NCBI RefSeq assembly: GCF_002943525.1
Contig: NZ_CP025394.1
Location: 5,332,001-5,396,000 of the forward strand
From: Kitasatospora sp. MMS16-BH015
Lineage (GTDB): Bacteria > Actinomycetota > Actinomycetes > Streptomycetales > Streptomycetaceae
DNA length: 64,000 nt
Direction of reading: 5' to 3'
In this document: piece by piece, positions 35,845 to 43,653 of the stretch
Numbering within the stretch: the stretch's first letter is position 1
How the letters are laid out: each line of letters begins with the position of its first letter
Notes under the pieces: generated by a model
The model's input: the letters and a program-made list of their open reading frames with translations, nothing else
What the model was told of the DNA's origin: nothing
Database searches by the model: none
Made by a program: the position numbers and the translations under genes

Positions 35845-35880
35845 TGGTCTCCAATTTAGACCAGGTCTCTATTAGAAACC
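35845..35880. promoter_or_regulatory. Tandem inverted repeats, candidate HxlR operator
   Basis: TGGTCT-N7-AGACCA (35845-35863, perfect) is followed directly by GGTCTC-N5-GAAACC (35864-35880, imperfect). Three (T)GGTCT words result. The block lies between the divergent flavodoxin and HxlR genes, in an AT-richer segment. Confidence 0.65.
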
Positions 35881-35904
35881 AAGTCCCGAATGGGGACCGA
35901 GCGC

Positions 35905-35910
35905 TATCCT
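35905..35910 (+). promoter_or_regulatory. Leaderless -10 of the HxlR gene
   Basis: TATCCT is followed by 7 nt and ATG 35918. The inverted-repeat block lies at about -40 to -75 from the start codon. Confidence 0.5.
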
Positions 35911-35917
35911 GGGTGGC

Positions 35918-36352
35918 ATGACCGAGCTGTCGTGGGAAGTCGACTCCGAGCCGCAGGCGCCGCAAGCGGCCGAGTGTGTGGAGCAGGCGCAGGTCTACGA
36001 CGTCCTCGCCGCCATCTGCCCGAGCCGCGCGATCTTCGCGGAGCTGGCCGACAAGTGGTCGCTCCTCCTGCTGGTGAGCCTCGGTCAGCTGGGCGAGCAG
36101 CGGTTCTCGGAGCTGCAGCGCTCGGTCACCGGGGTGAGCCGGAAGATGCTGACGCAGTCGCTCCGCACGCTGGAGCGGGACGGCCTGGTGCTGCGCACGG
36201 TGCATCCGCAGACGCCGCCCCGGGTGGTCTACAGCCTGCTGCCGCTCGGCCGGGCGCTGGCCGAGCAGGTGGGGCTGCTGGGCAGCTGGGTGGAGCGGAA
36301 CAGCGAGGCGATGCTGGCCGCTCAGGCGGCCTTCGACGCCGCGCAGCACTGA
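35918..36352 (+). CDS. HxlR family transcriptional regulator
   Basis: A 144-residue winged-helix regulator. The family core is clear: CPSRAIFAELADKW, RFSELQRSVTGVSRKML, and the wing RTVHPQTPPRVVYSL. Two Cys occur at 20 and 34; Cys near the N-terminus is the redox sensor in HypR/QorR-type members, so a thiol switch is plausible. It is divergent from the flavodoxin-like reductase, which it probably controls from the intergenic inverted repeats. The message seems leaderless. Confidence 0.88.
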   Translation: MTELSWEVDSEPQAPQAAECVEQAQVYDVLAAICPSRAIFAELADKWSLLLLVSLGQLGEQRFSELQRSVTGVSRKMLTQSLRTLERDGLVLRTVHPQTPPRVVYSLLPLGRALAEQVGLLGSWVERNSEAMLAAQAAFDAAQH

Positions 36353-36449
36353 GTGGGCATTCGGCCTGATCCGGATTTCACACCGGGGCCGATGACCATG
36401 TAATGTCTTCCTCGTTGGAACGGCCGGGGGGAAACAACCGGGCGGACCG

Positions 36450-36525
36450 GCCCCTATAGCTCAGTCGGTAGAGCGTCTCCATGGTAAGGAGAAGGTCTGC
36501 GGTTCGATTCCGCATGGGGGCTCCA
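36450..36525 (+). tRNA. tRNA-Thr (GGT anticodon)
   Basis: A 76-nt cloverleaf with encoded CCA. Acceptor GCCCCTA pairs with TGGGGGC (one G-T), D-stem GCTC/GAGC, anticodon stem TCTCC/GGAGA, loop ATGGTAA (anticodon GGT), T-arm TGCGG-TTCGATT-CCGCA. It reads ACC/ACT threonine codons. Confidence 0.97.
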
Positions 36526-36535
36526 TCAAGAGCAC

Positions 36536-36565
36536 GAAGGCCCTCGCCGTCAGGCGGGGGCCTTC
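36536..36565 (+). terminator. Terminator of tRNA-Thr
   Basis: GAAGGCCCTCGCC (36536-36548) pairs with GGCGGGGGCCTTC (36553-36565) with one G-T pair, 10 bp after the tRNA. Confidence 0.8.
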
Positions 36566-36703
36566 GGCCGTTCCGGGCCCGATCGGGCGAAGCTCGGGTA
36601 CGCTCCCTGGCGCCCGGGCCCGTGATGCGCTGTGATGGTGCGTCAATGGCTGCTCCCGGCTCCTGTGCGGGCGAGTTGGGCCGGACGGGGAGTGGAGGGC
36701 GCC

Positions 36704-37378
36704 GTGGGCGTTCGGCTCGTGGTGGTCGACGACCACCGGTTACTGGCTGAGGCCCTGGCGTCGGCCTTGCAGCAGCGGGGCCACCGGGTGGTGGGCCTGG
36801 GTTCGCCCGCCGGGGCCGTCTGCGAGGTGGTGGCGGGCCGGCGGCCGGAGGTCTGCCTGCTCGGGGTGGACGGCCCGGGCGGCCCGGAGGACTTCGAGCC
36901 GGTGCGGCGGCTGCGCCGGGAGCGTCCGGAAGTGTCGGTGGTGGTGCTCGGGCCCGCCGACGAGCCCGGCCGGGTGGCCGCGGCCTTCGCGGCGGGGGCG
37001 GCGGGGTACGTCCGCAGCGACGAGCGGATCGAAGTGGTGGAGCGGGCGATGGTCCGCGTCCGGGCCGGTGAGGCGGCGGTGGCCGTCGAGGTACTCCAGC
37101 TGGCCTTCGACCGGCTGCTGCGGCCGGTGGCCGAGCAGGACGGCGAGGCGATCCGGCTGCTGCGGCTGCTCACCCACCGCGAGGTGCAGGTGCTGGTGCG
37201 GATCGCCGAGGGCGAGGACACCTCGGCCATCGCGACGGGGATGGGGATCGCCCCCAGTACGGCGCGCACCCATGTGCAGCGTGTGTTGATGAAACTCGGG
37301 GCCCGGACCCGCCTGGAGGCGGCCGCCGTGGCCGCCCGGACCGGTCTGCTGGACCGGGTGGACCGCCCCCGCGGCTGA
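36704..37378 (+). CDS. Orphan LuxR-type response regulator with TTA codon
   Basis: A ~224-residue NarL/FixJ-type regulator. The N-terminal receiver keeps the acidic pair (VVVDDHRL, residues 9-10) and a central Asp in LLGVDGPGG, but the usual conserved Lys is replaced (GYVRSDER), so classical phosphorylation is doubtful. The C-terminal LuxR HTH (LTHREVQVLVRIAEGE to ARTHVQRVLMKLG) is intact. No kinase is adjacent. Codon 13 (36740-36742) is TTA, the rare leucine codon that depends on bldA tRNA in streptomycetes. GTG 36704 follows GGAGGG; a GTG 12 bp earlier is possible. It precedes the gal operon but is separated by a hairpin. Confidence 0.82.
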   Translation: MGVRLVVVDDHRLLAEALASALQQRGHRVVGLGSPAGAVCEVVAGRRPEVCLLGVDGPGGPEDFEPVRRLRRERPEVSVVVLGPADEPGRVAAAFAAGAAGYVRSDERIEVVERAMVRVRAGEAAVAVEVLQLAFDRLLRPVAEQDGEAIRLLRLLTHREVQVLVRIAEGEDTSAIATGMGIAPSTARTHVQRVLMKLGARTRLEAAAVAARTGLLDRVDRPRG

Positions 37379-37396
37379 GCCCTCAGCTCCTTCACC

Positions 37397-37414
37397 CCGG
37401 ACGCGCACGTCCGG
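37397..37414 (+). terminator. Short hairpin between LuxR gene and gal promoter
   Basis: CCGGACG-CGCA-CGTCCGG, a perfect 7-bp stem 18 bp after the regulator stop. Confidence 0.55.
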
Positions 37415-37440
37415 AACTCGCCCGTGTCCCGCCCCAAGTG

Positions 37441-37469
37441 TTGACCTGTGGTGGATTCTGTTTGATTAT
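37441..37469 (+). promoter_or_regulatory. gal operon promoter
   Basis: TTGACC (37441-37446), a 17-nt spacer and GATTAT (37464-37469) form a near-consensus vegetative promoter 33 bp before galT. The AT-rich stretch TGTTTGATTATGTT across the -10 has a repeated TGTT and resembles DeoR-type operator words, so repression there is possible. Confidence 0.6.
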
Positions 37470-37501
37470 GTTCCCGCTGGGAGACACGGAAGGCGGAGGG
37501 C

Positions 37502-38659
37502 GTGAAGAAGACCACGACCAAGCTCGCGGACGGCCGCGAGCTGATCTACTACGACGCGGACGAGTCCCTGGTCCGCGACGCAGCCGATCAGCGTCCGCTG
37601 GAGGCCGCCGCCTCGCACTCCGAGATCCGCCGGGACGCCGCCACCGGCGACTGGGTGACCATCGCCGCCCACCGCCAGGCCCGCACCTACCACCCGCCGG
37701 CCGACGAGTGCCCGCTCTGCCCCTCCCGCGAGGGCCGGATGAGCGAGGTGCCCGCCGCCGACTACGACGTGGTGGTGTTCGAGAACCGCTTCCCCTCGCT
37801 CTCCGCCGAGACCGAGACCGACACCGACGCCGCAGCTGTCGCCGTCGCCGAGGCGATCGGCGGGGCGATCGGTGAGGCCGGCGGCGGGGAGGGCGCGGCC
37901 GGGCTGCACGCCCACGAGCCCGGCACCGGCCGTTGCGAGGTGGTCTGCTTCACCGCCGAGCACGCCGTCTCCTTCGCCGACCTCAGCGAGGCCAAGGCCG
38001 CCCTGGTGCTGGCCGCCTGGACGGACCGGACGGCCGAGCTCTCCCGACTGGGCGGGGTGCAGCAGGTCTTCCTGTTCGAGAACCGGGGCGCCGAGATCGG
38101 GGTGACGCTGGCCCACCCCCACGGGCAGGTCTACGCGTTCCCGTTCGTCACCCCGCGCACCGTGAAGATGATCGCCGCGGCCGACCTGCACCGCGAGCGC
38201 ACCGGCGGCAACCTCTTCGAGGACCTGCTCGCCGCCGAGCTCGCCACCCCCGACCGGGTGGTCCTGACCGGCGAGCACTGGACGGCCTTCGTCCCGTACG
38301 CCGCCCGCTGGCCGTACGAGGTGCACCTCTACCCGAACCGCCGGGTGGCCGACCTGACCGGCCTGAACGAGGCCGAGCGGGCCGAGTTCCCGGGTCTGTA
38401 CCTGGAGCTGCTGCGCCGCTTCGACCGACTGTTCGTCGAGCCCGGGCAGCCCGCCGCCCCCACCCCGTACATCTCGGCCTGGCACCAGGCGCCGATCCAC
38501 CGGGGGGAGGAGCTGGCGCTGCATCTGGAGCTCTTCACCATCCGTCGTACGGTAGGCAAGCTCAAGTTCCTGGCCGGGGTCGAATCCGGCATGGACGCGT
38601 TCGTCAACGATGTGTCGCCCGAGGCGGCGGCGCAGCGCCTGCGGGAGGTCGCATCATGA
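37502..38659 (+). CDS. galT: Galactose-1-phosphate uridylyltransferase
   Basis: A 385-residue HIT-superfamily enzyme that exchanges UMP between UDP-glucose and galactose-1-phosphate. The catalytic HPHGQ motif is near 205-209 and a zinc-site pair is suggested by CPLC near 78. An Ala/Gly/Glu-rich insert (about 101-140) makes it slightly longer than usual and is probably a surface loop. GTG 37502 follows GGAGGG. The stop overlaps the galE start (ATGA), starting the galT-galE-galK order of the Streptomyces gal operon. Confidence 0.95.
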   Translation: MKKTTTKLADGRELIYYDADESLVRDAADQRPLEAAASHSEIRRDAATGDWVTIAAHRQARTYHPPADECPLCPSREGRMSEVPAADYDVVVFENRFPSLSAETETDTDAAAVAVAEAIGGAIGEAGGGEGAAGLHAHEPGTGRCEVVCFTAEHAVSFADLSEAKAALVLAAWTDRTAELSRLGGVQQVFLFENRGAEIGVTLAHPHGQVYAFPFVTPRTVKMIAAADLHRERTGGNLFEDLLAAELATPDRVVLTGEHWTAFVPYAARWPYEVHLYPNRRVADLTGLNEAERAEFPGLYLELLRRFDRLFVEPGQPAAPTPYISAWHQAPIHRGEELALHLELFTIRRTVGKLKFLAGVESGMDAFVNDVSPEAAAQRLREVAS

Positions 38660-39630
38660 GTAAGTACCTGGTCACCGGTGGTGCCGGTTACGTCGGCAGC
38701 GTGGTCGCCGCCCACCTGCTGGAGGCGGGGCACCAGGTGACCGTGCTCGACGACCTCTCCACCGGCTTCCAGCGGGCCGTGCCGGCCGGGGCCGAGTTCG
38801 TCCGGGGCCGGATCCAGGACGCCGGCGAGCTGCTCGACGGCTCCTACGAGGGCGTGCTGCACTTCGCCGCCTCCTCGCAGGTCGGCGAGTCGGTGGCCGA
38901 CCCGGAGAAGTACTGGCGCAACAACGTGGCCGGCTCGCTCGAGCTGGTCTCCGCGATGCGCAAGGCGGGCGTGCGCAAGCTGGTCTTCTCCTCCACCGCC
39001 GCCGTCTACGGCGAGCCCGAGGTCTCCCCGATCGCCGAGACCGCGCGCACCGCGCCGACCAACTGCTACGGCGCCACCAAGCTGGCCGTGGACCACCTGA
39101 TCACCAGCGAGGCCGTCGCGCACGGCCTGGCCGCCGTCTCCCTGCGCTACTTCAACGTGGCCGGGGCCTACCGCAGCGCCTCCGGCGCCGTCTACGGCGA
39201 GCTGCACGAGCCCGAGTCGCACCTGATCCCGCTGGTCTTCCAGGCCGCGCTCGGCCAGCGCCCGCACATCTCCGTCTACGGCGAGGACTACCCGACCCCG
39301 GACGGCACCTGCATCCGCGACTACATCCACGTGGCCGACCTGGCCGAGGCGCACCTGCTCGCGCTGGGCGCCGCCAAGACCGGCGAGCACCTGATCTGCA
39401 ACCTCGGCAACGGCAGCGGCTTCTCGGTCCGCGAGGTGATCGAGTCCGTCCGCCGGGTCACCGGCCGCGAGTTCACCGTGGTCGCCACCGAGCGCCGCCC
39501 CGGCGACCCGGCCACCCTGGTCGCCTCCGCCCGGCGCGCCCACGAGGCGCTCGGCTGGACCCCCCGCCGTCCCGAGCTCGACGACATCGTCGCCGACGCC
39601 TGGCAGTTCACCCTGGAGAACCGTGTCTGA
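38656..39630 (+). CDS. galE: UDP-glucose 4-epimerase
   Basis: A 324-residue short-chain dehydrogenase/reductase that interconverts UDP-galactose and UDP-glucose with bound NAD. TGGAGYVGS (near 7-15) binds NAD; SSTAAVYG and YGATK give the Ser/Tyr/Lys catalytic set; RYFNVAGA and YIHVADLA are family landmarks. ATG 38656 overlaps galT by 4 bp and the end overlaps galK by 8 bp, so the three are translationally coupled. It supplies both the Leloir pathway and surface glycans. Confidence 0.95.
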   Translation: MSKYLVTGGAGYVGSVVAAHLLEAGHQVTVLDDLSTGFQRAVPAGAEFVRGRIQDAGELLDGSYEGVLHFAASSQVGESVADPEKYWRNNVAGSLELVSAMRKAGVRKLVFSSTAAVYGEPEVSPIAETARTAPTNCYGATKLAVDHLITSEAVAHGLAAVSLRYFNVAGAYRSASGAVYGELHEPESHLIPLVFQAALGQRPHISVYGEDYPTPDGTCIRDYIHVADLAEAHLLALGAAKTGEHLICNLGNGSGFSVREVIESVRRVTGREFTVVATERRPGDPATLVASARRAHEALGWTPRRPELDDIVADAWQFTLENRV

Positions 39631-40765
39631 CCTCCTGGCCGCCTTCGAGGCCACCTACGGCGCCGCCCCGGCCGGGGTCTGGGCGGCGCCCGGCCGCGTC
39701 AACCTGATCGGTGAGCACACCGACTACAACGACGGCTACGTGCTGCCGGCGGCCATCCCGTACACCGCCCGGGCCGCCGTGCGCCCGCGCACCGACGGGG
39801 TGCTGCGGCTCTACAGCGAGCAGGGCGACGGCGTGGTCACCGAGCTGCGGGTCGAGGAGCTGGCCCCCGGCTCCGTCGCCGGCTGGGCCCAGTACCCCGC
39901 CGCGGTGGTCTGGGCGCTGCGCGAGGCCGGGCACGAGGTCGGCGGCGCCGACGTCTACCTGACCAGCGACGTGCCCGGCGGCGCCGGGCTCTCCTCCTCC
40001 GCCGCGCTGGAGTGCGTGGTCGCCATCGCCTACCGCGACCTGCACGGGCTCGACCTGGACGCCACCGCGCTGGCGCTGCTGGCCCAGCGGGCCGAGAACG
40101 CCTTCGTCGGGGTGCCCTGCGGGGTGATGGACCAGATGGCCTCCACCGCCTGCACCGAGGGTGCGGCGCTCTTCCTGGACACCCGCACCATGACCGGCCG
40201 TCAGGTGCCGCTCGACCTGGCCGGCCAGGGCCTGCGGCTGCTTGTGATCGACACCCGGGTCAAGCACGACCTCGGCGACGGCGCCTACGCCGAGCTGCGG
40301 GCCGGCTGCGAGCGGGCGGCCGGGCTGCTGGGCCTCGCGGCGCTGCGCGACCTCACCCCGGAGGAGCTGCCCGGGGCGCTGGACCGGCTGCCCGCCGAGC
40401 TCCGGCCCCTGGTCCAGCACGTGGTGACCGAGAACCGGCGGGTCGAGCGCGCCGTGGCGCATCTGACGGCGGGTGAACTGGCCGAGCTGGGCCCGATCCT
40501 GACCGCCGGGCACGCCTCGCTGCGCGACGACTACCGGGTCTCCTGCCCGGAGACGGACCTCGCGGTCGCCGCCGCCGTCGCGGCCGGCGCGCTCGGGGCC
40601 CGGATGACCGGTGGTGGTTTCGGCGGATCCGTTCTGGCCCTGGTCCCCAGCGAAGAGCTGGACCAGATCGCCGCCGCCGTGACCACCGCCTTCGCGGAGG
40701 CGGGCTACGGCAGCCCGCGCACCTTCGCGGCCACCCCCGCCGCAGGGGCCCACCGGGTGTCCTGA
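39623..40765 (+). CDS. galK: Galactokinase
   Basis: A 380-residue GHMP kinase that makes galactose-1-phosphate from galactose and ATP. The signature GRVNLIGEHTDYNDGYV is near 23-39, the ATP loop PGGAGLSSSAALE near 118-130 and the late motif GGGFGG near 333. GTG 39623 lies in the end of galE. It is the last gene of the operon; a strong hairpin follows. Confidence 0.95.
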   Translation: MSDLLAAFEATYGAAPAGVWAAPGRVNLIGEHTDYNDGYVLPAAIPYTARAAVRPRTDGVLRLYSEQGDGVVTELRVEELAPGSVAGWAQYPAAVVWALREAGHEVGGADVYLTSDVPGGAGLSSSAALECVVAIAYRDLHGLDLDATALALLAQRAENAFVGVPCGVMDQMASTACTEGAALFLDTRTMTGRQVPLDLAGQGLRLLVIDTRVKHDLGDGAYAELRAGCERAAGLLGLAALRDLTPEELPGALDRLPAELRPLVQHVVTENRRVERAVAHLTAGELAELGPILTAGHASLRDDYRVSCPETDLAVAAAVAAGALGARMTGGGFGGSVLALVPSEELDQIAAAVTTAFAEAGYGSPRTFAATPAAGAHRVS

Positions 40766-40788
40766 GCACCCGAAGGGGGCAGCAGGCT

Positions 40789-40833
40789 CCGCCCGGAGCC
40801 GGGAGGTTGAGGGTCCTCCCCGGCTCCGGGCGG
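40789..40833 (+). terminator. gal operon terminator
   Basis: CCGCCCGGAGCCGGGAGG (40789-40806) pairs with 40815-40833 (one bulged C) around an 8-nt loop, 24 bp after galK. Confidence 0.85.
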
Positions 40834-40975
40834 CACCGACGGCTCGCACGGCCGCCGCTGCCACCCGGGCCCCTCGCGGTGGGGAGGTTTCCCCAACTCC
40901 GCCTCTGGGCAGGCGCCGAGACCGTACCCTGAGTGCGTCGCCGGTGAGGCACCGCCTGACCAGGGGGGAAGCACT

Positions 40976-41821
40976 GTGGCCCGGATTCGCGTCCTGGTGG
41001 TGGACGGCCACCGCATCTTTGCCGAAGCGCTCGCCGCGGCCCTGGCCGCCGAGCCCGATGTCGAGGTCGGCGCGGCGGGCAGCGCCGCGGCCGCCGAACG
41101 CGCCCTGGAGCGCGCCCAGGTCGAGAACCGCCCCTTCCACGTCATCCTGGTCGACGCCGATCTCACCCCCGTCGCCGGCCCGCCCGGGCCGCGCCGGCCG
41201 GCCACCGTGCCGGTCCAGCGGGGGCCCGCCGCAGCCGGTGCCACTCCGGCTGCCGCGGCCCAGGCCGCTCCTCCCGCCGCCGTCCCGCCCCTCGCCGCTC
41301 GGGGGCCGGCCCCCGGTGGCGGGAGCGGGCGCGCGGCGGCCCCGGCCGACGGCATCGCGCTGGTCGCCCGGGTCTGCCGCGCCTTCCCCGAGCTGCGGGC
41401 CGTGGTGCTGGCCGCCGAGGACGAGCCCAGACGGGCCGTCCGGGCGCTCCAGGCCGGGGCCGGCGGCTGGGTGGCCAAGGACAGTTCGCTCAACCGGTTG
41501 CTCGCGGTGATCCGGGGCGTGCTCTGCGAGGAGACCCACCTGCCGCCGGCCCTGCTCACCGGCGTGGTCCGCGAGTTGACGGCGGCCCGCCGCGACCGCA
41601 CCGAGAGCGAGCGCCTGGTCGAGACCCTCACCCCGCGCGAGGAGGAGGTGCTCCGCTGCATGGTGGCCGGCCTGGGCCGCCAGGCCGTGGCGGAGCGGCT
41701 GTACCTCTCCCCGCACACCGTCCGCACCCACATGCAGAACGTGCTCGGCAAGCTCGGCGTCCACTCCACCCTCGCCGCCGTCGCGGTGGCCCGCCGGGCC
41801 GGGGTGAGCCCGCAGCACTGA
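40976..41821 (+). CDS. Orphan LuxR-type regulator with insertion in the receiver
   Basis: A 281-residue NarL-type protein. The receiver starts VLVVDGHRIF, with Gly in place of the second acidic residue; a likely phospho-acceptor is Asp60 (HVILVDADL). Just after it, a ~55-residue Pro/Ala/Gly/Arg-rich segment (about 65-122) interrupts the domain before it resumes with GIALVARVCRAFPELRAVVL and a conserved Lys (GGWVAKDSS). The LuxR HTH (LTPREEEVLRCMVAG to VRTHMQNVLGKLG) is intact. GTG 40976 follows GGGGGGAA. It lies after the gal terminator, with no adjacent kinase, mirroring the LuxR gene on the other side of gal. Confidence 0.83.
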   Translation: MARIRVLVVDGHRIFAEALAAALAAEPDVEVGAAGSAAAAERALERAQVENRPFHVILVDADLTPVAGPPGPRRPATVPVQRGPAAAGATPAAAAQAAPPAAVPPLAARGPAPGGGSGRAAAPADGIALVARVCRAFPELRAVVLAAEDEPRRAVRALQAGAGGWVAKDSSLNRLLAVIRGVLCEETHLPPALLTGVVRELTAARRDRTESERLVETLTPREEEVLRCMVAGLGRQAVAERLYLSPHTVRTHMQNVLGKLGVHSTLAAVAVARRAGVSPQH

Positions 41822-41917
41822 GCCCTCAACCGGTCGGGTGGGCGGCCTCCGGCAGGCCCTGCAGGACACGGAGAATTCCGCCTGACCCACTCCACCGAAG
41901 CGCACCAGGAGGACACC

Positions 41918-42700
41918 ATGCCGGACACCCCCTTCGCCGCCCTGCACCGCCGACCGGGCCGTCCGCTGCTGTTGGCGAACGCCTGGGACCACGGCTCGGC
42001 CGCGCTGTTGGCGGCGGAAGGGTTCGAGGCGATCGGCACCACCAGTCTCGGGGTGGCGGCGGCGGCCGGGCTGCCGGACGGGGCCTCGGCCACCCGGCAG
42101 GAGACGGTGCGGCTGGCCCGGCGGTTGGGGCGCAGCGGTTGGCTGGTGTCGGTGGACGTGGAGGGCGGGTTCAGCGAGGAGCCGGCGGAAGTGGCGGCGC
42201 TGGCCGTGGAGTTGGCCGCGGCTGGGGTGGCCGGGATCAACCTGGAGGACGGGCGGGCGGACGGCACCCTCGCCCCGGCCGAGCTGCACGCCGCGAAGAT
42301 CGCCGCCGTGAAGGCGGCGGCGCCGGAGCTCTTCGTCAACGCCCGCACCGACACCTGGTGGGCCGGGCGGCCGGACCCGCTGCCGGAGGCCGAGGATCGG
42401 CTGAAGCAGTATCAGGAGGCCGGGGCGGACGGAGTGTTCACGCCCGGGCTGACCGACCCCGCGCTGATCGCCGGGCTGCTCGGGGAGCTGACCGTGCCGC
42501 TCAACCTGCTCTGGTCGCCCGCCGGGCCCTCGTACCGGGAGCTGGCCGCCCTCGGGGTGGGCCGGGTCAGCCTCGGGTCGCTGCTCTACCGGACGGCGCT
42601 GGCGGCCGCCCTGGACACGGCCCGCGCGGTGCGGGACGGGGGCGAGGTGCGGCCGGTGCTCGGGTACGCGCAGGCGCAGGAGCTGCACGGGCAGGGGTGA
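41918..42700 (+). CDS. Isocitrate lyase/PEP mutase family protein
   Basis: A 260-residue TIM-barrel protein. NAWDHGSA, TTSLGVAAAAGLPDG, SVDVEGGFSEEP, GINLEDG and VNARTDTWW mark the PEP mutase/isocitrate lyase superfamily, with the Mg-binding acidic residues in VDVE and LED. The KKCGH catalytic loop of isocitrate and methylisocitrate lyases is not visible, so it is more likely an oxaloacetate-decarboxylase-like or uncharacterised C-C lyase. ATG 41918 has CAGGAGGA just upstream. It is convergent with the serine hydrolase, with 8 bp between stops. Confidence 0.85.
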   Translation: MPDTPFAALHRRPGRPLLLANAWDHGSAALLAAEGFEAIGTTSLGVAAAAGLPDGASATRQETVRLARRLGRSGWLVSVDVEGGFSEEPAEVAALAVELAAAGVAGINLEDGRADGTLAPAELHAAKIAAVKAAAPELFVNARTDTWWAGRPDPLPEAEDRLKQYQEAGADGVFTPGLTDPALIAGLLGELTVPLNLLWSPAGPSYRELAALGVGRVSLGSLLYRTALAAALDTARAVRDGGEVRPVLGYAQAQELHGQG

Positions 42701-42708
42701 GGCCGGCG

Positions 42709-43653
42709 TCAGGGCAGCAGGGCGTACGCGGCATCCAGGAAGCGGGCGGTGGGGCCGGAGTTGGTGAGGGCGGCGAGGGCGGTGCCGGCCGCCGGGCGCA
42801 GCGCGAGGAAGGCGGTGCAGCCCCGGGTGGCGCCGGAGTGGTGGCAGTCGTCCTCGTGCAGCTGCCAGACCAGCCCGTACCGGCGGCCGGTGCGGCCGTC
42901 GGCCACCCGGGGGCGCAGCACCTCGCGCAGGGCCGGGGCGAGCGGCCCCGCCGGGGTGAGGTGGGCGGTGAGGTAGCGCAGCAGGTCGGCGCCGCTGGAG
43001 CGGACCGCTCCGGCGCCCGGCAGGGCCGGGATCTCCCAGGGCGGCAGCGGACGGCCCCGGCGGTGGCCGACGGCCGCGCCGGGGCCGGGCGGACCGCAGT
43101 CGGTGGCGGTGAGGCCCAGCGGGCCGCAGATCCGCTGGGCGAGCAGGTCGGGGTAGTCGAGCCCGGCCCGTTCGGCGAGGACGCGGCCGAGCAGGCCCAC
43201 GCCGTAGTTGGAGTACCGCAGACCGGGTCGGCGGCGCAGGCGGGTGCGGCCCAGTGCCCGGCTCAGGTCGGCGGGGGTGTAGGCGGCGTACGGGTTGCTG
43301 CGCCAGCGCGGCAGGGCGGAGCGGAGCAGGCCGGGCGGCAGCCGGGGCAGGCCGGCGGTGTGGGTGGCCAGCCGGAGCAGGCTGACGGGCCGTCCGGAGA
43401 CCTCGACCCGGTCGGCCAGCGAGACCTCGCCCCGGTGGGCGGCCTCGGCGAGCAGCAGGGCGGTGAAGGTCTTGCTCACCGACCCGAGCTCGAACGGCGT
43501 GTCCGGGCCGACGGCCGGGCTGCCCGGCCCGTCCAGCGGGCCGTGGCAGAGCACCTGGGAGCCCGTCGGCCCGATCAGCACGAGCACCACGGCGGCCCCC
43601 GGCGCCGCCGCCCGGGTGAGGGCGGCGAGGCCGGAGTGTACGGGGGTGGGCAT
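42709..43653 (-). CDS. Serine hydrolase, beta-lactamase/class C family
   Basis: A 314-residue protein of the beta-lactamase-related serine hydrolase family. SVSK (58-61) gives the SxxK nucleophile and YSN near 147 the second motif; THTAGLPRLPP is typical of this family. No clear signal peptide is seen (the start is hydrophobic only from ~18-28), so it may be cytosolic or a short-signal protein. Such enzymes include esterases and D-aminopeptidases as well as beta-lactamases; the substrate is unknown. ATG 43653 shares a base with the stop of the upstream oxygenase-like gene (TGATG), so they are coupled. Confidence 0.8.
   Translation of the reverse strand: MPTPVHSGLAALTRAAAPGAAVVLVLIGPTGSQVLCHGPLDGPGSPAVGPDTPFELGSVSKTFTALLLAEAAHRGEVSLADRVEVSGRPVSLLRLATHTAGLPRLPPGLLRSALPRWRSNPYAAYTPADLSRALGRTRLRRRPGLRYSNYGVGLLGRVLAERAGLDYPDLLAQRICGPLGLTATDCGPPGPGAAVGHRRGRPLPPWEIPALPGAGAVRSSGADLLRYLTAHLTPAGPLAPALREVLRPRVADGRTGRRYGLVWQLHEDDCHHSGATRGCTAFLALRPAAGTALAALTNSGPTARFLDAAYALLP

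Noticed and set aside
39608-42688. A 1026-codon minus-strand frame across galK, the LuxR gene and the PEP mutase-like gene.
   Set aside because: It runs antisense through well-supported genes and terminators and has shadow composition.
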